Of a stretch of DNA of 64,000 bases, positions 44,112 through 52,435 are shown piece after piece. Each line of letters opens with the position of its first letter. Positions within the stretch are counted from its first letter, which is position 1. The notes beneath the pieces are model-generated. The model was not told the origin of the DNA and searched no databases. It saw only the letters and a program-made list of their open reading frames with translations. The DNA is from Chitinivibrio sp051745065 (lineage in GTDB: Bacteria > Fibrobacterota > Chitinivibrionia > Chitinivibrionales > Chitinivibrionaceae), in NCBI GenBank assembly GCA_051745065.1, contig JBNJDQ010000001.1, positions 1 through 64,000 of the forward strand. The letters are read 5' to 3'. The translations under genes were made by a program, and so were the position numbers.

Positions 44112-45059
44112 ATGTTTGGAGAGATGAAGATTTTCTCAGGCAGAGCAAACCCGGAACTGGCTGAATCGATCTGCCGTCGTGCCGGTGTCACCCCCGGCGA
44201 GATCGAAATCATGAAGTTCAGCAACGAAAACCTTAAAGTGTCCTTCAAGGAAAGTGTTCGCGGCAAGGATGTCTATCTTGTCCAGCCTTCGTGCACGCCC
44301 GTCAACGAAGGGCTCATGGAACTGTTGATTATGATCAATGCCGCCAAGCACGCCAGTGCCGGGCGCATTACTGCAGTGGTTCCGTATTTCCCCTATGTCC
44401 GTTCGGACAAAAAGGATGAGCCGCGCATTGCAATTACGGCAAAACTGGTAGCGGACCTGATTCAGACTGCCGGCGCCGACCGGGTGATGACCATGAACCT
44501 TCATTCTCCGCAGATTCAGGGGTTCTTTAATTTTCCCTGCGACCATCTTCTGGCCGGCAAGATCCTCTGTGATGCCTGCACAGATTTCGGCACCGAAAAC
44601 GGTGTTGTTGTCGCCCCCGATGCGGGCAGTGCAAAGCATGCCGGACATTACGCCCGACGCCTGAATCTTCCCCTGGCAATACTTGACAAACGCCGGTCGG
44701 ACGATTCTGAATCCCCGGTTATGGAAAACATCATCGGTGATGTCGAAGGCAAGAAGGCCTTTATTTTCGATGACGAAGTTGCTTCCGGCGGCTCCCTGAT
44801 TGAAGCGGCGGAGATGCTTGAAAAGAACGGCGTAACTGAAATCATCGCCCTCTGTGTTCACGGCGTACTCTCCTCAAACGCCAAGGAGCGCATCCTCAAC
44901 TCGGGTATCCAGAAACTGGTTGTCACGGATACCGTCCATATCGCCGATGAGAAAAAGCATGAAAAGCTCGAAATTGTCACCGTGGCGGAACTTTTTGCAA
45001 AAGCAATAATGTATACCAACTCGGGACGCTCAATCAGCGGGCTTTACACCCAGTACTAA
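44112..45059 (+). CDS. prs: ribose-phosphate pyrophosphokinase (PRPP synthetase)
   Basis: 315 aa. It makes PRPP from ribose-5-phosphate and ATP for nucleotide, His and Trp synthesis. FKESVRGKDVYLVQPSCTPVNEGLMELLIM and PYVRSDKKDEPRIAITAKLVADLIQTAGADRVMTMNLHSPQIQGFF are strong family segments. The PRPP loop reads FDDEVASGGSL rather than the common DDxxDTxGT, a deviation worth noting. The YVRSDKKDxPR form is the non-enterobacterial variant. It lies in a run with DUF4388 upstream and a hairpin before the Sua5-like gene. Confidence 0.9.
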   Translation: MFGEMKIFSGRANPELAESICRRAGVTPGEIEIMKFSNENLKVSFKESVRGKDVYLVQPSCTPVNEGLMELLIMINAAKHASAGRITAVVPYFPYVRSDKKDEPRIAITAKLVADLIQTAGADRVMTMNLHSPQIQGFFNFPCDHLLAGKILCDACTDFGTENGVVVAPDAGSAKHAGHYARRLNLPLAILDKRRSDDSESPVMENIIGDVEGKKAFIFDDEVASGGSLIEAAEMLEKNGVTEIIALCVHGVLSSNAKERILNSGIQKLVVTDTVHIADEKKHEKLEIVTVAELFAKAIMYTNSGRSISGLYTQY

Positions 45060-45064
45060 ACCAT

Positions 45065-45089
45065 AGATGCGGGGGCGCACCCCGCATCT
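45065..45089 (+). other. perfect 10-bp hairpin between prs and the Sua5-like gene
   Basis: AGATGCGGGG (45065-45074) and CCCCGCATCT (45080-45089) with a 5-nt loop and no T run. It is probably an mRNA-stability or processing structure within the operon rather than a terminator. Confidence 0.5.
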
Positions 45090-45107
45090 GCAAACAGGAC
45101 AGACCAC

Positions 45108-45722
45108 ATGGAACACCTTCAGGTTCACCCGGAAACACCGCAGGACCGGATTATTACTGCCGCCGCCGATACAATGCTGCGCGGCGAAGGCATTGGTATA
45201 TACCCCACGGATACCGTCTACGGCGTGGGGTGTACTGTCAGCAACCATAAGAAGATTAAAGAAATTGCAAAGATTTTGCACAAAGATCGGGAGCGAAAAT
45301 TCTCTTTTCTTCTTCCTTCAATCTCCCAGGCCAATGAATATGCCGAAATAAGCACCGCCAATTTTAAAATACTGAAGCGCTGCACTCCCGGCCCCTTTAC
45401 ATTCATTCTTCCGGCATCGCATTTTGTAAAGAAACGTATCTCCAAGAAACGAAAATACATCGGCCTGCGAATTCCGGATAACACCGTACTGCAGCGTCTT
45501 CTCCACGAAGTGAAGGCCCCCCTGGCAAACATTTCCCTCAACACTCCCGGCGAAAACCGGGGGGATCCGGAGCGCTTCATGACACCGGAAGTACTCAACG
45601 GCGTCGACTTTCTTCTTGATGCCGGAACACTGCCCGAAGCAGGGCCGTCAACAATCATTGACCTGACCGGTACGGAACCGGCTCTTCTCAGACAGGGAAA
45701 GGGAGTATGGCATGAGCAGTAA
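45108..45722 (+). CDS. Sua5/YciO/YrdC-family protein
   Basis: 204 aa with the YrdC fold: GEGIGIYPTDTVYGVGCTVSN, KDRERKFSFLLPS and PGPFTFILPASHF. Members make threonylcarbamoyl-AMP for tRNA t6A (TsaC/Sua5) or are YciO-type paralogues. The variant spelling of the K-R pocket (DRERK) is nearer YciO, so the t6A role is uncertain. It overlaps mazG by 11 bp. Confidence 0.82.
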   Translation: MEHLQVHPETPQDRIITAAADTMLRGEGIGIYPTDTVYGVGCTVSNHKKIKEIAKILHKDRERKFSFLLPSISQANEYAEISTANFKILKRCTPGPFTFILPASHFVKKRISKKRKYIGLRIPDNTVLQRLLHEVKAPLANISLNTPGENRGDPERFMTPEVLNGVDFLLDAGTLPEAGPSTIIDLTGTEPALLRQGKGVWHEQ

Positions 45723-46497
45723 TCTGGAGCGTCTGCAACAGATTGTGGCAGACCTGCGCCACCCCGAACGCGGCTGCCCCTGGGATATTCAGCAAACCCA
45801 TGCCTCAATTCTGGAAAACCTCATCGAGGAATCCTACGAATTCATCGACGCCGTGGAGCAGGCTGATACGCATCACATGCGCGAGGAACTCGGGGATATT
45901 CTCCTGCAGATTATGCTGCACACCCGTATGGCCGAAGAATCCGGCTCCTTCACCCTTGATGATGTGGCACGGGAGATCGCCGATAAACTGGTTCGCCGTC
46001 ACCCCCATGTCTTCGGCACGGCAGCGGCAGATTCCACGGAAGAGGTCCTGAAAAACTGGGACGCAATCAAAGCAGCGGAAAAAGGCAAGGAACACCGCCG
46101 CTCCGTCCTTGACGGTATTCCCCGCCATCTTCCGGGCCTGCAGAAGGCACAGAAAATTCAGAAGAAAGCCGAAAAAACAGGCTTTGACTGGGAAGACGCA
46201 GCTCCGGCCCTGGATAAGGTCGAAGAAGAATTCGGCGAATTTCGCGAAGCCCTTGCAGAAGGTCGTCGTGAGAAAGCAGTTAAAGAGTTTGGTGATATTC
46301 TTTTTTCCCTTGTAAATGTGGCCCGCAAGGAAGGGTTCTCCGCTGACGAAGCCCTGCGTGCATCATCGAAAATCTTTGAACGCCGATTTCGCGCCATTGA
46401 AGACCATTTTGAATATGACCATTCCGCAATGAAACAGGCGGGCCTGAAAGAACTGGATGCTCTCTGGGATGCAATAAAGAAAAGCGAACAACCGTAA
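45712..46497 (+). CDS. mazG: nucleoside triphosphate pyrophosphohydrolase MazG
   Basis: 261 aa, the length of E. coli MazG. Two MazG domains carry the ExxE...ExxD metal sites: LIEESYEFIDAVEQ...MREELGDILLQIM in the first and VEEEFGEFREALAE...AVKEFGDILFSLVN in the second, and CPWDIQQTH marks the start. It hydrolyses NTPs to NMP and PPi in the cytosol (house-cleaning and stringent response). It is the last gene of the plus-strand run. Confidence 0.92.
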   Translation: MSSNLERLQQIVADLRHPERGCPWDIQQTHASILENLIEESYEFIDAVEQADTHHMREELGDILLQIMLHTRMAEESGSFTLDDVAREIADKLVRRHPHVFGTAAADSTEEVLKNWDAIKAAEKGKEHRRSVLDGIPRHLPGLQKAQKIQKKAEKTGFDWEDAAPALDKVEEEFGEFREALAEGRREKAVKEFGDILFSLVNVARKEGFSADEALRASSKIFERRFRAIEDHFEYDHSAMKQAGLKELDALWDAIKKSEQP

Positions 46498-46710
46498 TTG
46501 CCCGCCTTTCATCAACCGATGTAATCTTATGCTCAAGGAGATATCAATACTTCTAAGATACATCAGGCATCATAAAATTTCTGTGCGGTACGTCACACAA
46601 CACTCGTAATAATTATTTTTTTCAGTCACTCCCCGGTCAAAAACCACTTTCATTATCAGGCATGGTCAATAATATCTACTTTTTCGCCAAAAAAGCAAAG
46701 TTTCCTCATG

Positions 46711-46736
46711 GAAAAAAGCAGTTCCTGCGAACAGCC
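46711..46736 (-). terminator. relic terminator of the lysS 3'-end copy
   Basis: GGCTGTTC/GAACTGC arms with one mismatch followed by six T on the minus strand; arrangement and position parallel the terminator of intact lysS. Confidence 0.5.
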
Positions 46737-46761
46737 TGAATGCTTCCGGAATCCCCACCCC

Positions 46762-46863
46762 TTACTCTTCCGGACGAAGGAGAGGAAAGAGGACCACCTT
46801 ACGCACGGTCTTTGCATCCGTAAGGAAACATCTGTCAAAAATGAAACACCATGCCCTACACGG
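46762..46863 (-). pseudogene. decayed copy of the lysS 3' end
   Basis: On the minus strand the last 20 codons read LTDAKTVRKVVLFPLLRPEE and stop; intact lysS ends LTDAKTLRDVVLFPLLRPEE (18 of 20 identical). Over 65 nt, 46762-46826 matches 47454-47518 at 56 positions by hand count. A further 13 codons (PCRAWCFIFDRCF) still align in part with the lysS segment containing GWGMGVDR, but with two codons missing, and a stop lies just upstream. It cannot encode an enzyme. It is a remnant of a duplication, or of an element that inserted at the lysS 3' end and carried a replacement tail. Confidence 0.8.
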
Positions 46864-47400
46864 TTACCACCCCATACTATACCCGAAATAAACACATTAA
46901 AAAAACCTGAAATATAAAAACAAAGCAAAAACAGTTCCGGAATTCAAAAGACAGGGCATTTTTTTCTGTAAACTACGAGCTGTCTATAGAATTTCACGGG
47001 GAGCGTGACCATCGTAAAAAACAGCGGGCCGGACATGATATTAATTCAAAGAATCCTCAGCTCCCTTCATCTGCGACACTCGGAAAAAGGGGGCAGGGAC
47101 ACCGAATGAATTTGAAGAAATTATTTTCCAGGATGGCACCCCATGTTAAAGATTCTGCTATCATAACAAAATCAGGCATTTTCTTATGAACTCCACGGAG
47201 AAGTTACAGATTGTTTTCAAGTGTTTTACCATTGTTTAATGCAGGGTGTTGTGGTGGAAAGGGCTTATCAAATCAAAGATGGTTCATTGGGTCGCATGGC
47301 GCCCTCCGCGCTTCGCAGAGCCATTAAGACCCTCATACCAACCACCAATCACCCAAAACATTTCACAGCATCTGGGGCAATCCTCTGAACACGTCCCCAT

Positions 47401-47427
47401 AAAAAAGGACTGCCCAAAGGACAGCCC
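47401..47427 (-). terminator. intrinsic terminator of lysS
   Basis: Arms GGGCTGTCC and GGGCAGTCC form nine pairs including two G-T wobbles around a 3-nt loop, followed by six T on the minus strand, 26 nt after the lysS stop. Confidence 0.85.
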
Positions 47428-47453
47428 TGAAACAGATTCGATACCGCTCTCTC

Positions 47454-48929
47454 TTACTCTTCCGGACGAAGCAGGGGAAAGAGCACCACATCACGCAAAG
47501 TTTTTGCATCCGTGAGGAGAGCAACAATACGATCAACCCCCATTCCCCACCCGGACATGGGAGGCATACCGTACTCCATACAGTGCAGGAAATCCTCATC
47601 GATATCCATGGCATCCTCATCACCGGCCTCGCGGGCGGCAAGCTGCTGCTGAAAGCGCCCGCGCTGATCCACGGGGTCAACCAGCTCGGAGTAGGCGTTT
47701 ATCACCTCCCAGCCGTTAATAACCAGCTGGAAACGATCGGTCTCCTTCTCGTTGTCATCACTCTGACGGGCCAGGGGGGACAGATCCAGGGGATGCTTAA
47801 TAATAAAAAGCGGATTGATAATCGAAGGACGGGATACCTTTTTATACAGCAGATCAATAAGCGTTCCGCGGCCGCAGGTATCGATATCCGCGTCATCATC
47901 AAGGCGGATATTCTTCTCTTTCATGGCGGCAAGAATATCCTCGCGGGTCGGGCACTCATAGATATCAATGCCGCAGTCACGCAGGATAAGATCACGAAAA
48001 GAAACCCGCGGCCACTCACCGCTGAAATCGATCTTCTTTTCGTCATATTCAACCTCAAGAGAGCCCTTGATCTTTTGCACAAGATCCTTCATGAGCTTTT
48101 CCGTAAAGTTCATATTATCTTCATAGTTCCAGTAGGAAGCATAATACTCCAAAAGGGTAAAATCCGGCAGATGAGATGCATCAACACCTTCGTTGCGAAA
48201 GGAGCGGGCAAATTCATAGACCCGTTCAAAGCCCCCCGCCGCCGCACGCTTGAGATAGGTTTCGGGGGCAATACGAAGATACACATCGATATCCAGAGCA
48301 TTGTTATGAGTCACAAAGGGGCGGGCCATTGCCCCGCTGGCTTTATTGGTAAGCACCGGCGTATCTATCTCAATGAAGTCATGGGAATCAAGAAAGTTGC
48401 GAATTGTTTTAATAACCTTTGAGCGGGTTTTAAAGCGCTGCATTACTTCTTCATTGCTGATCAGCTCAAGATAGCGGCGGCGCAGCTTCAGTTCAGAATC
48501 GGTCATGCCGTGAAATTTTTCCGGCAGTGGGCGCAGGGCCTTGGAGAGGAATTTCCACTCCCTGACATTCAGGGTTTTCTCACCGGTACGGGTAATCATC
48601 ATTTCCCCCTCCAGGCCGACAAAATCCCCGAGATCCGCAATCTTTTTAAACTCCCTGAAGCGCTCTCCAAGAACTTTTTTCTGCATGGCAAACTGAATCT
48701 TACCTTCAAATCCAAAGATATGGGCAAAGATCAGATTCCCCATCTTGCGCATGGCAACAATCCGTCCCGCAAGGCGGACACCGACGGTACCTTCCTCCAG
48801 CTCATGGGCCTGCGCTATGGAGTGGGTCACCTCATACCGGTCTGCGTAGGGATGCTCGCCGATCTCTTTGATTGTATCAATTTTATCAAGACGGATACTC
48901 ATCTGTTCGTTCATTTTTTCTCTGGCCAC
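47454..48929 (-). CDS. lysS: lysyl-tRNA synthetase (class II)
   Basis: 491 aa, full LysS length. The N-terminal OB-fold (GVRLAGRIVAMRKMGNLIFAHI) binds the anticodon. Catalytic motif 1 is near VLTNKASGAMARPFVTHNN, motif 2 YEFARSFRNEGVDASHLPDFTLLEYY and motif 3 GWGMGVDRIVALL. It charges tRNA-Lys. The start is GTG 48929 with ACGAGG 7 nt upstream; an ATG five codons later is the alternative. It is divergent from the V-ATPase operon. Confidence 0.96.
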   Translation of the reverse strand: MAREKMNEQMSIRLDKIDTIKEIGEHPYADRYEVTHSIAQAHELEEGTVGVRLAGRIVAMRKMGNLIFAHIFGFEGKIQFAMQKKVLGERFREFKKIADLGDFVGLEGEMMITRTGEKTLNVREWKFLSKALRPLPEKFHGMTDSELKLRRRYLELISNEEVMQRFKTRSKVIKTIRNFLDSHDFIEIDTPVLTNKASGAMARPFVTHNNALDIDVYLRIAPETYLKRAAAGGFERVYEFARSFRNEGVDASHLPDFTLLEYYASYWNYEDNMNFTEKLMKDLVQKIKGSLEVEYDEKKIDFSGEWPRVSFRDLILRDCGIDIYECPTREDILAAMKEKNIRLDDDADIDTCGRGTLIDLLYKKVSRPSIINPLFIIKHPLDLSPLARQSDDNEKETDRFQLVINGWEVINAYSELVDPVDQRGRFQQQLAAREAGDEDAMDIDEDFLHCMEYGMPPMSGWGMGVDRIVALLTDAKTLRDVVLFPLLRPEE

Positions 48930-49109
48930 GAAACACCTCGTTTTTTGTATTTTCCTTTCGTATAAAATACGTTATGTCTTTAATAAATTAACACTCTCCT
49001 GAAGATTTATCCAATCTCATGATTTGTATACGCCTACACCATCAGGGCGCAGACGGTTTCAGAAAGGGACGGCAATTTCTTTTTTTTATGATATACTATC
49101 TCTTTGGAA

Positions 49110-49137
49110 TTGAAATTATGTATACTATTACTATAGT
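49110..49137 (+). promoter_or_regulatory. candidate V-ATPase operon promoter
   Basis: TTGAAA (49110-49115), 16-nt spacer, TATAGT (49132-49137), 20 nt before the first ATG. Alternative TATACT -10 elements at 49092 and 49121 lack a good -35. A strong AGGAGG follows. Confidence 0.4.
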
Positions 49138-49157
49138 ACAAAAAACCAGGAGGTTCA

Positions 49158-49763
49158 ATGGAAGGTAAAATCTCTCAGCTTGCTGAGAAACTTCTGAACG
49201 AAGGTGTAAAAGAGGGGGAAGACGAAAAAGAAAAGATTATCGATTCTGCCCGTACCGAAGCAGAGTCCATAATCGATCAGGCCCATAAGAAGGCTGCGGA
49301 GATCACGGACACGGCAAAAAAAGAAGCTGACGAAATGAAGAGCAATGCCGAATCGGAAATCCAGCTTGCGGGAAATCAGTTTATCAGCACGCTGAAACAG
49401 AAAATCACCGGCATTATTACCTATCGCACCGTGGATGAGCCTGTTCAATCCGCTCTTTCCGATGACAGTGTCATGGCCGAATACATCAAAAGTGCCCTGG
49501 CAAACTGGCAGGGTGACGAAAGCTCTCTTGACCTGATCCTCCCGGAAAGCACCAAGGCAGAGATGGAGAAAAAGTTGGTTCCGGCCCTTCAGAAAGAGCT
49601 TGATTCAAAGGTTGAGATCCGCTTCTCAGAGGATCTCAAGGGTGGTTTTCAGATTGAATCTGCCGACGCGGGATACAAGATTACCTTTTCCACGGCGGAT
49701 TTTGCTCAATTCTTCGGCGAATACCTCCGCCCGAAAATCCGCAACATCCTTTTCGGCGAGTAA
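49158..49763 (+). CDS. V-type ATPase subunit E
   Basis: 201 aa. The N-terminal half is a long charged helix (EKIIDSARTEAESIIDQAHKKAAEITDTAKKEADEM), the peripheral-stalk part; the C-terminal alpha/beta head begins near 110. It forms the stator of the V-type ATPase with the products of the following genes. It is first in the operon, 4 nt before the DUF2764 gene. Confidence 0.88.
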   Translation: MEGKISQLAEKLLNEGVKEGEDEKEKIIDSARTEAESIIDQAHKKAAEITDTAKKEADEMKSNAESEIQLAGNQFISTLKQKITGIITYRTVDEPVQSALSDDSVMAEYIKSALANWQGDESSLDLILPESTKAEMEKKLVPALQKELDSKVEIRFSEDLKGGFQIESADAGYKITFSTADFAQFFGEYLRPKIRNILFGE

Positions 49764-49767
49764 GCCT

Positions 49768-50565
49768 ATGAGCAGCAGCTACTATTACCTTGTTGCAGGG
49801 TTGCCGGATATTATTCGGGGCGGCGGCAAAAAAAAGGTTCCCTACGGTGATCTGCGCGAGCTTATCGCCTCGCAGGTATCGGAGGAAGACAAAAGGGCCG
49901 TGGCGTGGGTCAGTCACCGCTACGACAACGACAACCTTCTTGCCCTGCTGCGGGAAAAATCCTTTTTCGACCCCCGGGGGTTCTACTCACGGGAAGTGCT
50001 GGAATTCCGTCTGGAGAACCCCGACACCCTCCCGCAATACATGCAGGATTTTCTTGCTGCCCGCAAGGAGGATCGCCAGATATTTCCGCATTTGGAAGAG
50101 GACGAGCAGCTTGCGGCGCTCTACTTTTCGCAGCTGAAAACACAGAAAAACACGTTTTTGCGCCGCTGGGCGGAGATTGAACTGAATCTGCGCAACTTTA
50201 CGGCGGGACTGAACGCCCGGGAACTGGAACTGCCCCTGGAAAAGAGCGTTCTCCCTGTGAACGAAACATCAGAACGGATACTTGCAAGCAGCTCCTCTGA
50301 CTTCGGCCTTTCGGGGCAGTTTTCCTGGGCGGAAGAGATACTATCGAAACTCAATCAGCCCATCGCCCTGGAACACGCCCTTGACAGCACCGTTTGGAAT
50401 GAACTGGAAGAGCTGACTGAAGGGCACTGGTTCAGTATTGAAGTGGTTCTCTCTTTCCTTATCCGCCTGAATACAATACAGAGATGGCAGAATATCGACC
50501 CCGAAACGGCGCGGAAAAAACTGGACAGCATACTGAAGAATATTAAGTCTGCGGTGCAGCTGTAA
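49768..50565 (+). CDS. DUF2764 protein of the V-ATPase operon
   Basis: 265 aa from ATG 49768. It starts SSSYYYLVAGLPDI, a signature of the DUF2764 proteins that lie between subunits E and A in Chlamydia, spirochaete and Bacteroidota V-ATPase operons. It is mostly helical and soluble (LREKSFFDPRGFYSREVLEFRLENP). Because the operon has no recognisable subunit C, it may fill that stalk role; this is inference. Length and place match those operons. Confidence 0.82.
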   Translation: MSSSYYYLVAGLPDIIRGGGKKKVPYGDLRELIASQVSEEDKRAVAWVSHRYDNDNLLALLREKSFFDPRGFYSREVLEFRLENPDTLPQYMQDFLAARKEDRQIFPHLEEDEQLAALYFSQLKTQKNTFLRRWAEIELNLRNFTAGLNARELELPLEKSVLPVNETSERILASSSSDFGLSGQFSWAEEILSKLNQPIALEHALDSTVWNELEELTEGHWFSIEVVLSFLIRLNTIQRWQNIDPETARKKLDSILKNIKSAVQL

Positions 50566-50593
50566 CTGAAAATCAACGGAAGGAATACAATAC

Positions 50594-52435
50594 ATGGGAA
50601 CAAAAGGTACTATTAAAGCGATTGTATCAAATCTTGTAACCATAGAAGTGGACGGTCCGGTCGGGCAGAACGAGATCTGCTACATCAACCACCGGGGCAC
50701 AGATCTTATGGCTGAGGTAATCAAGGTGGAAGGGGAAAACGTTTCCGCCCAGGTCTTTGAATCAACCCGCGGTCTTGTTGTGGGTACCCAGGTGCGCTTC
50801 ACGCGGGAAATGCTTTCAGCAACTCTCGGGCCCGGCCTGCTTTCCAAAACCTATGACGGCCTGCAAAATGACCTGAAAAAGATGGACGGCGTCTTTTTAA
50901 GCAAAGGCGACTACACAGATCCCCTTGAAGGGGACAGAAAATGGGAGTACGCCCCGCTTGCTTCTGCAGGAGATACGGTGGAAGCCGGATCGTGGATTGC
51001 CAAAGTCAAGGAAAACTGGCTTGATCATAAAATCATGGTTCCCTTTAATTTCACCGGAAAGGGCACCGTAAAATCAATCATCCCTGCCGGCGAGTACAAA
51101 GCCGACGACGAGATTGCCGTGGTGACCGATGCTGACGGCAAAGATCATTCCCTGACCATGATCATGCGCTGGCCCGTGAAAGAAAGTATCAAGGCCTATA
51201 AGAACAAGCCACGCCCCAAAAAGCTCTTCAAGACGGGGGTGCGTGCAATCGATACGCTCAACCCCATCGCCGAGGGTGGAACCGGCTTTATCCCCGGTCC
51301 TTTCGGCGCCGGTAAGACCGTTTTACAGCATGCCCTGTCCATGCACGCCGAAGCGGATATCATCGTAATGGTGGCCTGTGGTGAACGGGCGAACGAGGTT
51401 GTGGAAATCTTTACGGAATTTCCGGAGCTGGAAGACCCAAAAACCGGGCGCAAACTGATGGAACGGACAATCATTATTGCCAACACCTCAAACATGCCCG
51501 TCGCCGCCCGTGAGGCATCGGTTTATACCGGTATGACCATCGCCGAATACTATCGTTCCATGGGCAAAAAAGTGCTTCTTCTGGCGGATTCAACGTCCCG
51601 CTGGGCTCAGGCCCTGCGGGAGATGTCCAACCGAATGGAAGAACTTCCCGGACAGGACGCGTTCCCCATGGACCTGTCAGCAATTATCTCCAACTTTTAT
51701 GCCCGTAACGGCTATGTTGATCTCACCAACGGAGAAGCCGGTTCAATCACCTTTCTGGGAACGGTCTCCCCCGCCGGCGGTAACCTGAAGGAGCCGGTTA
51801 CGGAATCCACCAAGAAGGCGGCCCGCTGTTTTTACGCCTTGGTTCAGGAGCGCGCCGACAGTAAGCGATACCCCGCAATCGACCCCATCGAAAGCTACTC
51901 CAAGTATCTGGAGTACCCCGAAGTTGCCGCCGATATGGATGAGCAGATTCAAAATGGGTGGAGTAATATTATCGTGGAAATGAAGGATATTCTTCTGCGA
52001 AGCAAAGAATCCCGTGAACAGATCAACATCCTCGGTGATGACGGCGTCCCCATTGAGTACCATGTTATCTTCAACAAGGGCGAGCTCATTGACTTTGCGA
52101 TTCTTCAGCAGGATGCCTTCAATGAGATTGATGCATCCACTCCGATAGAACGGCAGTCGTACATGGTAAACATTGTTATGAATATCTGCCGTTTCTCCTT
52201 TGATTTCGACAATTTTGAAGATGTGGGCAGTTATTTCAGGAAGCTGATTAACTACCTCAAGCAGATGAATTACCAGGAGTTCAAAAGCGATGAATTTTTA
52301 CGCCTGAAGGGTGAGCTGGAAAAGCTGGTGGCATCACGGAAAGTCAACTTCTCCGATAAAGAGAAACAAGCCGATGAATCACTTGAACTTGAGCTTGAGC
52401 TCGAGGGAAAAGAGTACGGAGGTACTGACAAATGA
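50594..52435 (+). CDS. V-type ATPase catalytic subunit A
   Basis: 613 aa. P-loop GPFGAGKTV, the Walker B region VLLLADSTSRWAQALREMSNR and the non-homologous insert typical of A subunits (ENWLDHKIMVPFNFTGKGTVKSI) are present. It hydrolyses or makes ATP with subunit B in the V1 head. It overlaps the B gene by 4 bp (ATGA), matching equimolar production. Confidence 0.95.
   Translation: MGTKGTIKAIVSNLVTIEVDGPVGQNEICYINHRGTDLMAEVIKVEGENVSAQVFESTRGLVVGTQVRFTREMLSATLGPGLLSKTYDGLQNDLKKMDGVFLSKGDYTDPLEGDRKWEYAPLASAGDTVEAGSWIAKVKENWLDHKIMVPFNFTGKGTVKSIIPAGEYKADDEIAVVTDADGKDHSLTMIMRWPVKESIKAYKNKPRPKKLFKTGVRAIDTLNPIAEGGTGFIPGPFGAGKTVLQHALSMHAEADIIVMVACGERANEVVEIFTEFPELEDPKTGRKLMERTIIIANTSNMPVAAREASVYTGMTIAEYYRSMGKKVLLLADSTSRWAQALREMSNRMEELPGQDAFPMDLSAIISNFYARNGYVDLTNGEAGSITFLGTVSPAGGNLKEPVTESTKKAARCFYALVQERADSKRYPAIDPIESYSKYLEYPEVAADMDEQIQNGWSNIIVEMKDILLRSKESREQINILGDDGVPIEYHVIFNKGELIDFAILQQDAFNEIDASTPIERQSYMVNIVMNICRFSFDFDNFEDVGSYFRKLINYLKQMNYQEFKSDEFLRLKGELEKLVASRKVNFSDKEKQADESLELELELEGKEYGGTDK

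Larger units (their letters stand above)
46498..47453. other. 956-bp intergenic region with decayed remnants
   Basis: No credible full gene is seen. It holds a degraded second lysS 3' end (46762-46863) with a matching terminator relic (46711-46736). A short ORF at about 47106 codes 27 residues (MNLKKLFSR...) without support. An imperfect GC-rich hairpin (TGGCGCCCTCCGCG...CGCAGAGCCA) lies at 47297-47322. A stretch near 47080-47110 reads GGGGGCAGGGACACCG, of unknown meaning. The lysS terminator closes the region. Confidence 0.6.

Noticed and set aside
46656..46928. 90-codon minus-strand frame in the lysS-mazG gap
   Set aside because: It runs out of frame over the decayed lysS tail, and its resemblance to an out-of-frame translation of lysS shows it is a shadow of the relic.
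47080..47110. GGGGGCAGGGACACCG stretch as a transposase-associated end
   Set aside because: No inverted copy, no target duplication and no transposase frame nearby.
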